From Luteimonas huabeiensis HB2 (GTDB lineage Bacteria > Pseudomonadota > Gammaproteobacteria > Xanthomonadales > Xanthomonadaceae), in the NCBI RefSeq assembly GCF_000559025.1, contig NZ_JAAN01000024.1, positions 62,001 through 126,000 of the forward strand: a stretch of 64,000 nt of DNA, in the 5' to 3' direction. Made by a program: the position numbers and the translations under genes. The stretch's first letter is position 1, and each line of letters starts with the position of its first letter. Shown piece after piece: positions 37,293 through 45,176 of the stretch. A model generated the notes under the pieces. That model saw only the letters and a list, made by a program, of their open reading frames with translations. It was not told the origin of the DNA and did no database searches.

Positions 37293-37679
37293 ATGTCCAG
37301 ATTCTCCAAGGCCCGCCGCGATGCGCGGCGCAGGGCCGACCCGGCGCGGCCGATCCGCCGCCTGGGCGACGCGCTGCAGGTCCAGGCGCGCCTGACCGAC
37401 GAGGCCGGCGAGACCGTCGCCGCGGCCGCGCTGCGCGACGGCGAATGGCTGCTGCTGCTCGACGGCCGCACCGCCGCGGCCACCGACAGCGCATCGATGG
37501 CGCTGGCGATGCTGCGCCACGTTGCCCAGCGCCGCGAGGGCGAGCCGCTGCGGCTGCGCTGCGCGCCGCAGTTGCGCGCCGCCGCCGCCGAGGAAGCCGC
37601 GGCGCACGGGCGCACGCTCGATGCGCATCTGGAAGCGCTCGAGGCCGAGCGCCGCGAACGCCGCGCGCCGGCCGCCTGA
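37293..37679 (+). CDS. Conserved hypothetical protein (128 aa)
   Basis: I do not recognise this family. The 128-residue product is basic at the N-terminus (MSRFSKARRDARRRADPARP) and has a central beta-like stretch (LQVQARLTDEAGETVAAAAL...WLLLLDGRTAAATDSASMAL) and an Ala/Arg/Glu-rich helical C-terminus. No signal peptide, membrane segment or metal motif is present. Coding is supported by uniform GC-rich third positions and by its snug position 38 bp before the flavoprotein gene. A small palindrome (CCGCCCG/CGGGCGG, 37681-37697) lies after it. Confidence 0.6.
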   Translation: MSRFSKARRDARRRADPARPIRRLGDALQVQARLTDEAGETVAAAALRDGEWLLLLDGRTAAATDSASMALAMLRHVAQRREGEPLRLRCAPQLRAAAAEEAAAHGRTLDAHLEALEAERRERRAPAA

Positions 37680-37717
37680 GCCGCCCGTCCCGGGCGGCCG
37701 CCGGCGATAATGCCGCG

Positions 37718-38983
37718 ATGCCCGTGCCTGCCCTTTCCCTGCCCACCGTCGCGGTCGTCGGCGGCGGCCCTGCCGGCCTGATGGCCGCCGAGACGCTGCG
37801 CGCGGCCGGCTGCGAGGTCGACCTGTTCGAGGCCAAGGGCTCGGTGGGGCGCAAGTTCCTGATCGCCGGCAAGGGCGGCCTCAACCTGACCCATTCCGAC
37901 CCGCCCGAGCGCTTCCGCGAGCGCTACGGCGCGCGCCGCGATGCCGTCGGCGGCTGGCTGCGCGCGTTCGACGCCCAGGCCCTGCGCGAGTGGGCCGCCG
38001 GCCTGGGCGTGGGCACCTTCGTCGGCAGCTCCGGCCGGGTGTTTCCCGACGACCTGAAGGCGGCGCCGCTGCTGCGCGGCTGGGTGCGGCGGCTGCGCGA
38101 ATCCGGGGTGCGCTTCCACGTCCACCACCGCTGGACCGGCTGGGACGCCGGGCACGCGTTGCGCTTCGAGACGCCGGACGGCGAGAAGCGCGTCGAGGCC
38201 GCCGCCGCCGTGCTGGCGCTGGGCGGGGCGAGCTGGCCTCAACTCGGTTCCGACGGCGCCTGGGTGCCGTGGCTGCGCGAGGCCGGGATCGAGGTGGCGT
38301 CGCTGCGTCCGGCCAACTGCGGCTTCAACGTCGGCTGGAGCGCGCATTTCGCCGCGCGCCACGCCGGCGCCCCGCTCAAGCCGGTGGTGCTGCACTGGCG
38401 CGACGGCGCCGGCCGCGCGCGCAGCCTGCAGGGCGAATTCGTGCTGACCGCGACCGGCATCGAGGGCAGCGCGGTGTACGCCATCGCCGCCGACCTGCGC
38501 GAGGCCATCGAGCGCGATGGCGAGGCCACGCTCGCGCTGGACCTCGTGCCGGGCCGCGACGCCGCGCGTCTGGCGCGCGAACTGGCCCGTCCGCGCGGCA
38601 AGCGCAGCCTCGGCGAGCACCTGCGCCGCAGCGCCGGCATCGCCGGCGCGCGCGCGGGCCTGCTGCGCGAGCTGTGCCCGCAGGACACGCTGCAGGACCC
38701 GGCGCGACTGGCCGCGGCGGCGAAGGCGCTGCCGCTGCGCCTGCTGCGCCCGCGCCCGGTCGCCGAGGCGATCAGCACCGCCGGCGGGATCGCGCTGGAG
38801 GCGCTGACGCCGGAGCTGATGCTGCGCGCGCGGCCCGGCTGCTTCGCCGCGGGCGAGATGCTGGACTGGGAGGCCCCCACCGGCGGCTACCTGCTGACCG
38901 CCTGCTTCGCCAGCGGCCGCATCGCCGCGCAGGGCGCGCTCGCCTACCTGCGCGAATCCGCAAGCCGCGCGGCGCGGGCCTGA
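37718..38983 (+). CDS. HI0933-like NAD(P)/FAD-dependent flavoprotein
   Basis: A 421-residue flavoprotein of the HI0933/YhiN group. The FAD motif is VAVVGGGPAGLMAAETLRAAG at residues 10-30. The family-specific GSVGRKFLIAGKGGLNLTHS and SSGRVFPDDLKAAPLL follow, and the C-terminal FAD-contact segment is GCFAAGEMLDWEAPTGGYLL. The catalytic role of this family is unknown. Start ATG 37718 is set by the Rossmann strand; a GATAAT-like hexamer (37706-37711) is close upstream, so the gene might be expressed with a very short leader or with the preceding ORF. Confidence 0.85.
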   Translation: MPVPALSLPTVAVVGGGPAGLMAAETLRAAGCEVDLFEAKGSVGRKFLIAGKGGLNLTHSDPPERFRERYGARRDAVGGWLRAFDAQALREWAAGLGVGTFVGSSGRVFPDDLKAAPLLRGWVRRLRESGVRFHVHHRWTGWDAGHALRFETPDGEKRVEAAAAVLALGGASWPQLGSDGAWVPWLREAGIEVASLRPANCGFNVGWSAHFAARHAGAPLKPVVLHWRDGAGRARSLQGEFVLTATGIEGSAVYAIAADLREAIERDGEATLALDLVPGRDAARLARELARPRGKRSLGEHLRRSAGIAGARAGLLRELCPQDTLQDPARLAAAAKALPLRLLRPRPVAEAISTAGGIALEALTPELMLRARPGCFAAGEMLDWEAPTGGYLLTACFASGRIAAQGALAYLRESASRAARA

Positions 38984-39058
38984 GCGCGTTCCCAGCGGCG
39001 GGAACGGTCGCGCTTGCGCTACCCTACGCCGGATTCCCGAATCCCGGATGTTCCGCCG

Positions 39059-39367
39059 ATGTCGCTGCGCCCGACGCTCGCCGCCCTGCTTCTCGCCGCC
39101 ACCGCCGCATCGCCCGCGGTCGCCTCCAGCTTCGCCGGCACCACCGCCGGCGGCACCTCCGCCAGCTCCGCCGGCACCTCCGCCAGCAGCGCGGGCCGCG
39201 ACAAGGTCGTCGTCGAGGCGCGCGCCGACGCGGCCAGCTTCGTCGCCAGCGACGGCCGCATCCGCGGCGTGCGCCTCGAGGCCGCGCTGCACCACCTGCG
39301 CACCCGCTCGCCCGAGGCCCGCGCGGCCAGCGACCTGGAACTGGCGCGGGCGATCCTGGCGTTGTGA
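39059..39367 (+). CDS. DUF2388-type small secreted protein
   Basis: A 102-residue protein with a signal peptide (MSLRPTLAALLLAATAASPA, cleavage near AVA-SSF). The mature part begins with a Ser/Gly/Thr-rich stretch with two copies of TSASSAG and continues with the conserved end FVASDGRIRGVRLEAALHHL and SDLELARAILAL. This matches the small exported DUF2388 family known mainly from Pseudomonas. Its stop codon overlaps the GTG start of the DUF4105 gene (GTGA), so the two are coupled. Function unknown. ATG 39059 is chosen because the signal peptide begins there. Confidence 0.75.
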   Translation: MSLRPTLAALLLAATAASPAVASSFAGTTAGGTSASSAGTSASSAGRDKVVVEARADAASFVASDGRIRGVRLEAALHHLRTRSPEARAASDLELARAILAL

Positions 39368-41178
39368 GCCCGCGGCGCCGCCGGCGCCTCCACGCGCTGG
39401 CCGCAGCGGCCGCGCTCGCCCTCGCCCAGTGGCCGGCGCAGGCCGGCCTGACCATCGATCTCGATGCGACCGGCCTTTCGCCGGCCGAACGCGCCGCCGC
39501 CCGGCGCCTGATCGCCGATGCCGGCGCCCGCCTGCCGGCCGCCCTGGCCGCCCGCATCGGGCCGCTGCGGCTCGGCCTGCGCGACGACCTGCCGGTCGGC
39601 GTGCACGGCCGCCAGCGCGGCCACCGCATCGCGCTGGACCGCGCCCTGCTCGCGCCGCGCCTCGCGGCCCCCGGTACGCCCGTCCCGCCGCAACGCGATC
39701 CCGCCCTGGCGGCGCTGCTGCACGAGATCGCCCACGCGCTCGACCAGCGGCTGGACCTGTCGCGCGAGCCGCGCCTGCTCGACCTGGCCGGCTGGCAGGT
39801 GCGCCCGCGCCGCCTCGGCCTGCGCAACGCGCGCAACCCGATGCGCGACCGCTCGCCCGATCCCTACGAGCTGCGCGCGCCGGCGGAATTCCTAGCGGTG
39901 AACCTCGAGCACTTCCTGCTCGACCCCGCCTACGCCTGCCGCCGGCCCGCGCTGCACCGGCACCTCGCCGAGCGCCTGGGCACGCCGGGCGCCGCCGCCG
40001 GCGGCCCGCCGTGCCCGGACGCGCTGCCCTTCGTCGCCCCGGCCACCGACGGCGTGTACGAACCGCTGGACCCGGCGCGCGTGTTCGCGGTGGAGTACCT
40101 GCTGGCCGAGCCCGCCGCATCGCCGATGAGCCGCTGGGGCCACAGCATGCTGCGGCTGGTGGTGTGCGCGCCGGGCCGCGCGCCCGGCCCCGACTGCCGC
40201 CTCGACCTCGGCCACCACCGCGTGCTGTCCTTCCGCGCCTTCGTCGACGACGTGCAGGTCTCCGGCTGGGGCGGCCTGACCGGCCGCTACCCCTCGCGGC
40301 TGTTCGTGCTGCCGTTGTCGCAGGTGATCGACGAGTACACCCAGGTCGAGCTGCGCGGGCTGCGCTCGGTACCGCTGCGGCTGTCGCCGGGCGAGATCGC
40401 CGGGCTGCTCGAACGCGCCGCGCAGCTGCACTGGAGCTACGACGGCCGCTACACCTTCCTCGGCAACAACTGCGCCACCGAGACCTTCAAGCTGCTGCAC
40501 GACGGCGTGCCGCGGCTGGCCGGCCAGCGGCTGGCGAGCATCACGCCGACCGCGCTGCTGCGCCGGCTCGAACGCGCCGGCGTGGCCGATCCCGCACCGC
40601 CCGAAGGCGACGACGCGGTACGGCTCGGCTACCGCTTCCCGTCCGCGGACGCGCACCACGCCGAACTGTTCGCCGTCGCGCGCGAGCGCCTCGCGCTGCC
40701 CGTGCGCGACGCCGACGCGTGGCTGGATCTCGCGCCCGCGCAGCGCCGGCCGTGGCTGGAGCGCGGCGACCTGCGCGCCAGCGCCGCCCTGCTGGTGCTG
40801 GAGGACGCCGCGCTGCGGCGCGCCGAACGGCGCGCGCGCGATGCGCTGCAACGCCGGCTGCCGCACGGCGACGCCGAGGCGCGCGCCGGCCGCGCCCTGC
40901 TCGACGACACCCTCGCGCTGGAGGGCCTGCTGATCCGCCCGGCGCGCCTGCTCGACGGCACGCCGGGCTACGGCCTGCCGCAGGCGGAGGAACGCGCGCG
41001 ACTGGCCGAGCACGCGCCGGCGCTGGCCGAACGCTGGCGCGCCAGCGGCGAGCGCCTGCGCCGGCTGGCCGAGGCGGTGCTGCCCGAACGACACGCCGAC
41101 GCGCTGCGCGGCGGCCAGGCCAACCTCGAGCTGATCGGCGCGCGCCTGCGCGCCCTGCAGGCGCGCGCGACCGGTTGA
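39364..41178 (+). CDS. Secreted DUF4105 (Lnb N-terminal periplasmic domain) protein with HExxH motif
   Basis: A 604-residue exported protein. The start is a GTG overlapping the DUF2388 stop, followed by a signal peptide (MSPRRRRRLHALAAAAALAL, cleavage near AQA-G). An N-terminal part carries HEIAHALD at residues 120-127, an HExxH zinc-peptidase-like motif. The DUF4105 domain (from about residue 235) has SPMSRWGHSMLRLVV and FLGNNCATETFKLLHDG with a conserved cysteine. A helical C-terminal region follows. No function is proven; the pairing of a metalloprotease-like motif with a cysteine amidase-like domain suggests action on a surface polymer. Confidence 0.78.
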   Translation: MSPRRRRRLHALAAAAALALAQWPAQAGLTIDLDATGLSPAERAAARRLIADAGARLPAALAARIGPLRLGLRDDLPVGVHGRQRGHRIALDRALLAPRLAAPGTPVPPQRDPALAALLHEIAHALDQRLDLSREPRLLDLAGWQVRPRRLGLRNARNPMRDRSPDPYELRAPAEFLAVNLEHFLLDPAYACRRPALHRHLAERLGTPGAAAGGPPCPDALPFVAPATDGVYEPLDPARVFAVEYLLAEPAASPMSRWGHSMLRLVVCAPGRAPGPDCRLDLGHHRVLSFRAFVDDVQVSGWGGLTGRYPSRLFVLPLSQVIDEYTQVELRGLRSVPLRLSPGEIAGLLERAAQLHWSYDGRYTFLGNNCATETFKLLHDGVPRLAGQRLASITPTALLRRLERAGVADPAPPEGDDAVRLGYRFPSADAHHAELFAVARERLALPVRDADAWLDLAPAQRRPWLERGDLRASAALLVLEDAALRRAERRARDALQRRLPHGDAEARAGRALLDDTLALEGLLIRPARLLDGTPGYGLPQAEERARLAEHAPALAERWRASGERLRRLAEAVLPERHADALRGGQANLELIGARLRALQARATG

Positions 41179-41295
41179 GCCGCGACGCCGCGCGTCCGCG
41201 CCTCGCCCGCGCGAACGCGATCGCCGATCGACGCGGGTGCCCGCACATCTCGCGGGCGCACGCCCGAGGTCGCGCACGCCGAGCGTGCGCCTCCA

Positions 41296-41332
41296 TTGAC
41301 AACTTTTTTACGAACGATAACCATTATCGTTC
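41296..41332 (+). promoter_or_regulatory. Promoter with Fur box of the siderophore receptor gene
   Basis: TTGACA (41296-41301) is an exact -35 hexamer. It is followed by an AT-rich stretch and a 21-bp perfect palindrome, GAACGATAA-CCA-TTATCGTTC (41312-41332), that matches the Fur consensus GATAATGATAATCATTATC in its core and would cover the -10. The 309-bp gap (41179-41487) holds this site, a 155-bp leader and no gene. Confidence 0.8.
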
Positions 41333-41487
41333 TTGAGGCGCACGGCCAGTGCCGTCCCGCCCATCGTCCAGCCAGGCCCGATCCCGGAGATCGCGAGGCC
41401 CAGCCCGCCCCCCAAGCCGTCGCCGTGCCCGTTCCCCGGGCGCGTACGCCTGCGCTTTTCTCCGCCCCCTCCCCGAGAGCCCCCACC

Positions 41488-43698
41488 ATGTTCGTCCGTA
41501 CCGCCCGCTGCACGCCCCACCGCCGGCCATTCCGCGCCTCCTTCTCCCCGGCATCCGGGCAAGCGCCCGCGCGCCTCCGGCTGGCGGTCGCGCTCGGCGC
41601 CCTGCTGGCGGGCGCGCCGGCGCTGTCCCAGGCGCAGGACGCGGGCGCCGCGGCCGAGGCGACCTCGCTCGACCACGTGATCGTGACCGGCACCCGCAAC
41701 AGCGCCGGCGCCAAGCAGGCCGCGGAACTGAAGGACATCCCGCAGACGATCTCGGTGATCTCGCGCGAGCAGATCGAGCTGCGCAACCTCTACACCCTGG
41801 AGGACGCCCTGCTGCAGACGCCGGGCATCACCGTGACCGGGGTCAGCTCCGAAGGGCAGACCTACATCTCGCGCGGCTTCAACATCGACGCCTACCTGAT
41901 CGACGGCGTGGCCTCGATCGGCTACCCGGGCACGCGCCCGGACCTGACGGTCTACGAGAGCGTCGAGGTGCTGCGCGGCGCCTCCAGCCTGTTCTCCGGC
42001 GCGGCGCAGCCGGGCGGCGCGATCAACCTGGTGCGCAAGCGCCCGCAACGGACCTTCCAGGCCAGCGCCGCGCTGCTGGCCGGCCGCTGGGACAACCTGC
42101 GCGCCGAGGTGGACGTGGGCGGGCCGCTGGTCGAGGGCGGCCGGCTGCGCGGGCGCTTCGCCGCCTCGGCCCACGAGTCGGACATGTTCTACGACGTCGG
42201 CCGCCGCGAGCGCTACGTGCTGTACGGCGCGACCGCGCTGGACCTGGGCGACCAGGCCACGCTGACCGTCGGCGCCCACTACCAGGACTACCTGGCCCCG
42301 ATCCAGACCGGCCTGCCCGGGTACGTCGGCGGCGGCCTGCTGTCGGTGCCCCGCTCCACCTACCTCGGCGCCGACTGGAACGCGCTCGACAGCCAGAGCC
42401 TGGTCGGCTTCGCCGAGCTCGACTGGCGCCTGGGCGACGACTGGCGCGCCAGGGCCACCTTCCAGCGCGCCAGCCACGATGCGCTGAACTACTACGCCTA
42501 CGTCGGCAGCGGCCCGGTCACGCCCGACAACGGCTGGGTCAACCAGATCGCCTACTACGGCGATTCCACCGAGGACTGGACCAGCGTGGACGTCAACGTC
42601 TCCGGCGCCTTCAGGCTGTTCGGGCGCGAGCACGAGGTCCTGTTCGGCGCGGACCTGCAGAAGAACGACTACCACTACGAGGAGTGGCGCGACAGCGCGT
42701 TCGCGCGCATCGATGTGTTCGCTCCCGACAACGCCATCCCGCGTCCGGCCTACCGGCCCAACAGCGGCGGCCTGAACAAGACCCGCCAGTGGGGCGTCTA
42801 CGGCCACGCCGACCTGAGCCTCGGCGATCGCCTGAACCTGCTGGCCGGCGCGCGCCTGAGCCACTGGAAGATCGAGGCCCGCGACGGCTTCACCCGCGAC
42901 CGGCCGAGCCTGACCGATCCGCAGCCGGTCCGGCTGGGGCCGTGGACGCAGAACCGGATGCCGTCGGAACTGACCCCGTTCGCGGGGCTGACGTTCGACG
43001 TGACCGGGCAATGGACGGCCTACGCCAGCTACGTGGAGAGCCTGCAGCCGCAGCAGAGCCGCACCGCCGACGGCGACCTGATCGAGCCTTCCCGCGGCGA
43101 GCAGTGGGAAGGCGGCGTCAAGGGCCAGGTGCTGGACGGCCGCCTGCTGCTCAGCGCCGCGGCCTACCGGATCGAGCAGGTCGGCCGCGCGCAGCCGGAT
43201 CCGGACAACGAGGGCTTCTTCGTCGCCGAGGGCGAAGTGGAATCGCAGGGCATCGAGCTGGAGGCCAACGGCCGCCTCACCGACCGCTGGTCGATCGTCG
43301 GCGGCTACGCCTACAACACCAACGAGTACGCGAAGGACGCCAGCAACGAGAACCGCCCGTTCACCCGGATATCGCCCCGGCACGGCCTGAAGCTGTTCAT
43401 CCACTACGACGTCGCCGACGGCCCGCTGGCCGGGCTGCAGGTCGGCGCCGGGGTGAACTACTACTCCGCGGTGGAGGGCGGCAACGCCCAGCTGGCCGTG
43501 CCGACCGTGGTGCGCCAGGGGGGCTACGCCGTCGTCGACGCGCTGGTCGGCTACCGGCTCCGCGACGGCCTGATGCTGCGCCTGAACATCGGCAACCTGT
43601 TCGACAAGGTCTACTACACCCGCATCTCCGCCACCGGCCGCGGCAACTTCTACGGCGAACCGCGCAACGCCACGCTGTCGCTGCGCGCGACCTTCTGA
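41488..43698 (+). CDS. TonB-dependent siderophore receptor
   Basis: A 736-residue outer-membrane receptor. A signal peptide (residues 25-48, RLRLAVALGALLAGAPALSQ) is followed by the plug domain: LDHVIVTGTRNSAG (TonB box-like), IPQTISVISREQIELRN, LLQTPGITVTG, ISRGFNIDAYLIDGV, and VLRGASSLFSGAAQPGGAIN. The barrel ends in the aromatic C-terminus NATLSLRATF typical of beta-barrel assembly. The plug pattern is that of FhuE/FpvA-type hydroxamate or catecholate siderophore receptors; the ligand cannot be predicted. No siderophore biosynthesis or ABC genes lie next to it. Transcription is expected to be Fur-repressed. Confidence 0.93.
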   Translation: MFVRTARCTPHRRPFRASFSPASGQAPARLRLAVALGALLAGAPALSQAQDAGAAAEATSLDHVIVTGTRNSAGAKQAAELKDIPQTISVISREQIELRNLYTLEDALLQTPGITVTGVSSEGQTYISRGFNIDAYLIDGVASIGYPGTRPDLTVYESVEVLRGASSLFSGAAQPGGAINLVRKRPQRTFQASAALLAGRWDNLRAEVDVGGPLVEGGRLRGRFAASAHESDMFYDVGRRERYVLYGATALDLGDQATLTVGAHYQDYLAPIQTGLPGYVGGGLLSVPRSTYLGADWNALDSQSLVGFAELDWRLGDDWRARATFQRASHDALNYYAYVGSGPVTPDNGWVNQIAYYGDSTEDWTSVDVNVSGAFRLFGREHEVLFGADLQKNDYHYEEWRDSAFARIDVFAPDNAIPRPAYRPNSGGLNKTRQWGVYGHADLSLGDRLNLLAGARLSHWKIEARDGFTRDRPSLTDPQPVRLGPWTQNRMPSELTPFAGLTFDVTGQWTAYASYVESLQPQQSRTADGDLIEPSRGEQWEGGVKGQVLDGRLLLSAAAYRIEQVGRAQPDPDNEGFFVAEGEVESQGIELEANGRLTDRWSIVGGYAYNTNEYAKDASNENRPFTRISPRHGLKLFIHYDVADGPLAGLQVGAGVNYYSAVEGGNAQLAVPTVVRQGGYAVVDALVGYRLRDGLMLRLNIGNLFDKVYYTRISATGRGNFYGEPRNATLSLRATF

Positions 43699-43715
43699 GC
43701 CACGCCGGCGTGCCA

Positions 43716-43745
43716 GGCGGGCGCCCCGCAATGCGGGCGCCCGCC
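43716..43745. terminator. Bidirectional hairpin between the TonB receptor and rluC
   Basis: GGCGGGCGCC and GGCGCCCGCC form a perfect 10-bp stem around a 10-nt loop between two convergent stops (43698 and 43748). There is no U-tract on either side. Confidence 0.5.
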
Positions 43746-43747
43746 GA

Positions 43748-44710
43748 TCACCCCAGCCGGTCCAGCACCTGCCCCAGCTCGGGCGCCAGCGGCGCGTGCA
43801 GCACGTAGGGCGCGCGGCCGGCATCCAGCGCGAAGGCCATGGAAGCGGCGTGCAGGGCCAGGCGGCGCAGGCCGGCCTGGTCGCGCAGGCGGCGGTTGGC
43901 CTCGGCGTCGCCGTACTTGTCGTCGCCGGCGACCGGATGGCCGAGGTGCGCGGCGTGCGCGCGGATCTGGTGGGTGCGTCCGGTCTCGATCCGCACCTCG
44001 CACCAGGAATGCCCGCCGCGACGCTCCAGCACCTTGAAGTGGCTGAGCGAGGGCTTGCCCGCCGCGTCCACCCGCACATGGCGCTCGCCGCCCTGGCGCA
44101 GGCCCACCTGCAGCGGTGCGTCCACACTCATGACGCCATCCGGCATGCGCCCCAGCAGCAGCGCCAGGTAGCGCTTCTCGATCCCGCCCTCGCCGCGCAT
44201 CAGCGCCTGCAGCTCGGTCAGCGCCTTGCGCTTCTTGGCCACCACCAGCAGGCCGGAGGTATCGCGGTCGAGCCGGTGCACCAGCTCGAAGCTGCCCTCG
44301 GGGCGCAGCGCGCGCAGGGTCTCGATGGCGCCGAAGGCGATCCCGCTGCCGCCGTGGCTGGCGATGCCGGAGGGCTTGTTCAGCGCCAGCAGCCGCTCGT
44401 CCTCGTACACGATCGCCGCCTCCAGCGCTTGCAGCAGCGAACGCCCCGGGCCGCCCTGCGGCGCCCCGTCGGCCTCCAGCCGCACCGGCGGGATGCGCAC
44501 CTCGTCGCCGCCGGCCAGCTTGCGCTCGGCCTTGGCGCGCCCGCCGTTCACGCGCACCTGCCCGGATCTCACCAGCTTGTAGACGAGGCTGCGCGGCGCG
44601 CCCTTGAGCTGGCCGAGCAGGAAGTTGTCCAGCCGCTGGCCGTCGCGGTCCTCGGGCACCCGCACGGTGCGGGCGCCCCCGGCGCGGGGAGATGGAGGTG
44701 AATGGGACAT
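43748..44710 (-). CDS. rluC: Ribosomal large subunit pseudouridine synthase C-type
   Basis: A 320-residue pseudouridine synthase of the RluA family. The N-terminal S4 domain (QRLDNFLLGQLKGAPRSLVY, RSGQVRVNG) precedes the catalytic domain with the active aspartate in ELVHRLDRDTSGLLVVAKK. RTHQIRAHAAHLGHPVAGD is the second conserved motif. The position divergent from rne, with a long leader between them, is the same as in many gammaproteobacteria, where the gene is rluC (23S rRNA positions 955/2504/2580 in E. coli). ATG 44710 is chosen because the length equals that of RluC. Confidence 0.92.
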   Translation of the reverse strand: MSHSPPSPRAGGARTVRVPEDRDGQRLDNFLLGQLKGAPRSLVYKLVRSGQVRVNGGRAKAERKLAGGDEVRIPPVRLEADGAPQGGPGRSLLQALEAAIVYEDERLLALNKPSGIASHGGSGIAFGAIETLRALRPEGSFELVHRLDRDTSGLLVVAKKRKALTELQALMRGEGGIEKRYLALLLGRMPDGVMSVDAPLQVGLRQGGERHVRVDAAGKPSLSHFKVLERRGGHSWCEVRIETGRTHQIRAHAAHLGHPVAGDDKYGDAEANRRLRDQAGLRRLALHAASMAFALDAGRAPYVLHAPLAPELGQVLDRLG

Positions 44711-44727
44711 CGGCGATTTTGATCTGC

Positions 44728-45176
44728 TACACTCGCCGCGCGAGATAAGGGTTTGATTTCGCAGGAAGTTGCGCAGGGTACCGCCGCAAGGGACGGGCCG
44801 GGCGCTCAGGGGCCGAAAGCCCCGCTTTCTGGATTCCGATGCAGTGCGCGGCCACCGCCCCCGGGGCGGACATGTTAGCGGCTCACCGGCAGACCCGGCC
44901 ATCGTCCGGCCCGCGAGGTCCGGTGCTGAACATGACCCGCGCGGCGCCCCGGCCCCCGAGCCGACGGCGCCGCCGGCCCCGAAACAGGCAAGACGAACAA
45001 AGCGCTCCCGCGGCCTGCCGTGGTGTCGTAGCGCTGGAAACCCCAAGACCGCGCCGCGAAGCGCCGGGGCCCTGCCCCGCGCGATCCGGTCCCCGACCGG
45101 GGCGGTGCGGTCTCAAGTGTCCAGAGGCGAAACGCCCACGGCGTTCCGCGCGGTGGCAGCGCGCGAGGAACGCACC
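44728..45176 (+). promoter_or_regulatory. rne leader with candidate promoter
   Basis: TACACT (44728-44733) in GCTACACT is a plausible -10, about 440 nt before the rne start codon. The interval 44711-45176 (466 bp) contains no gene, but is rich in GC stems. In E. coli the long rne 5' leader folds into hairpins that RNase E itself cuts, giving autoregulation. A similar role here is inferred from position only. Confidence 0.5.
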
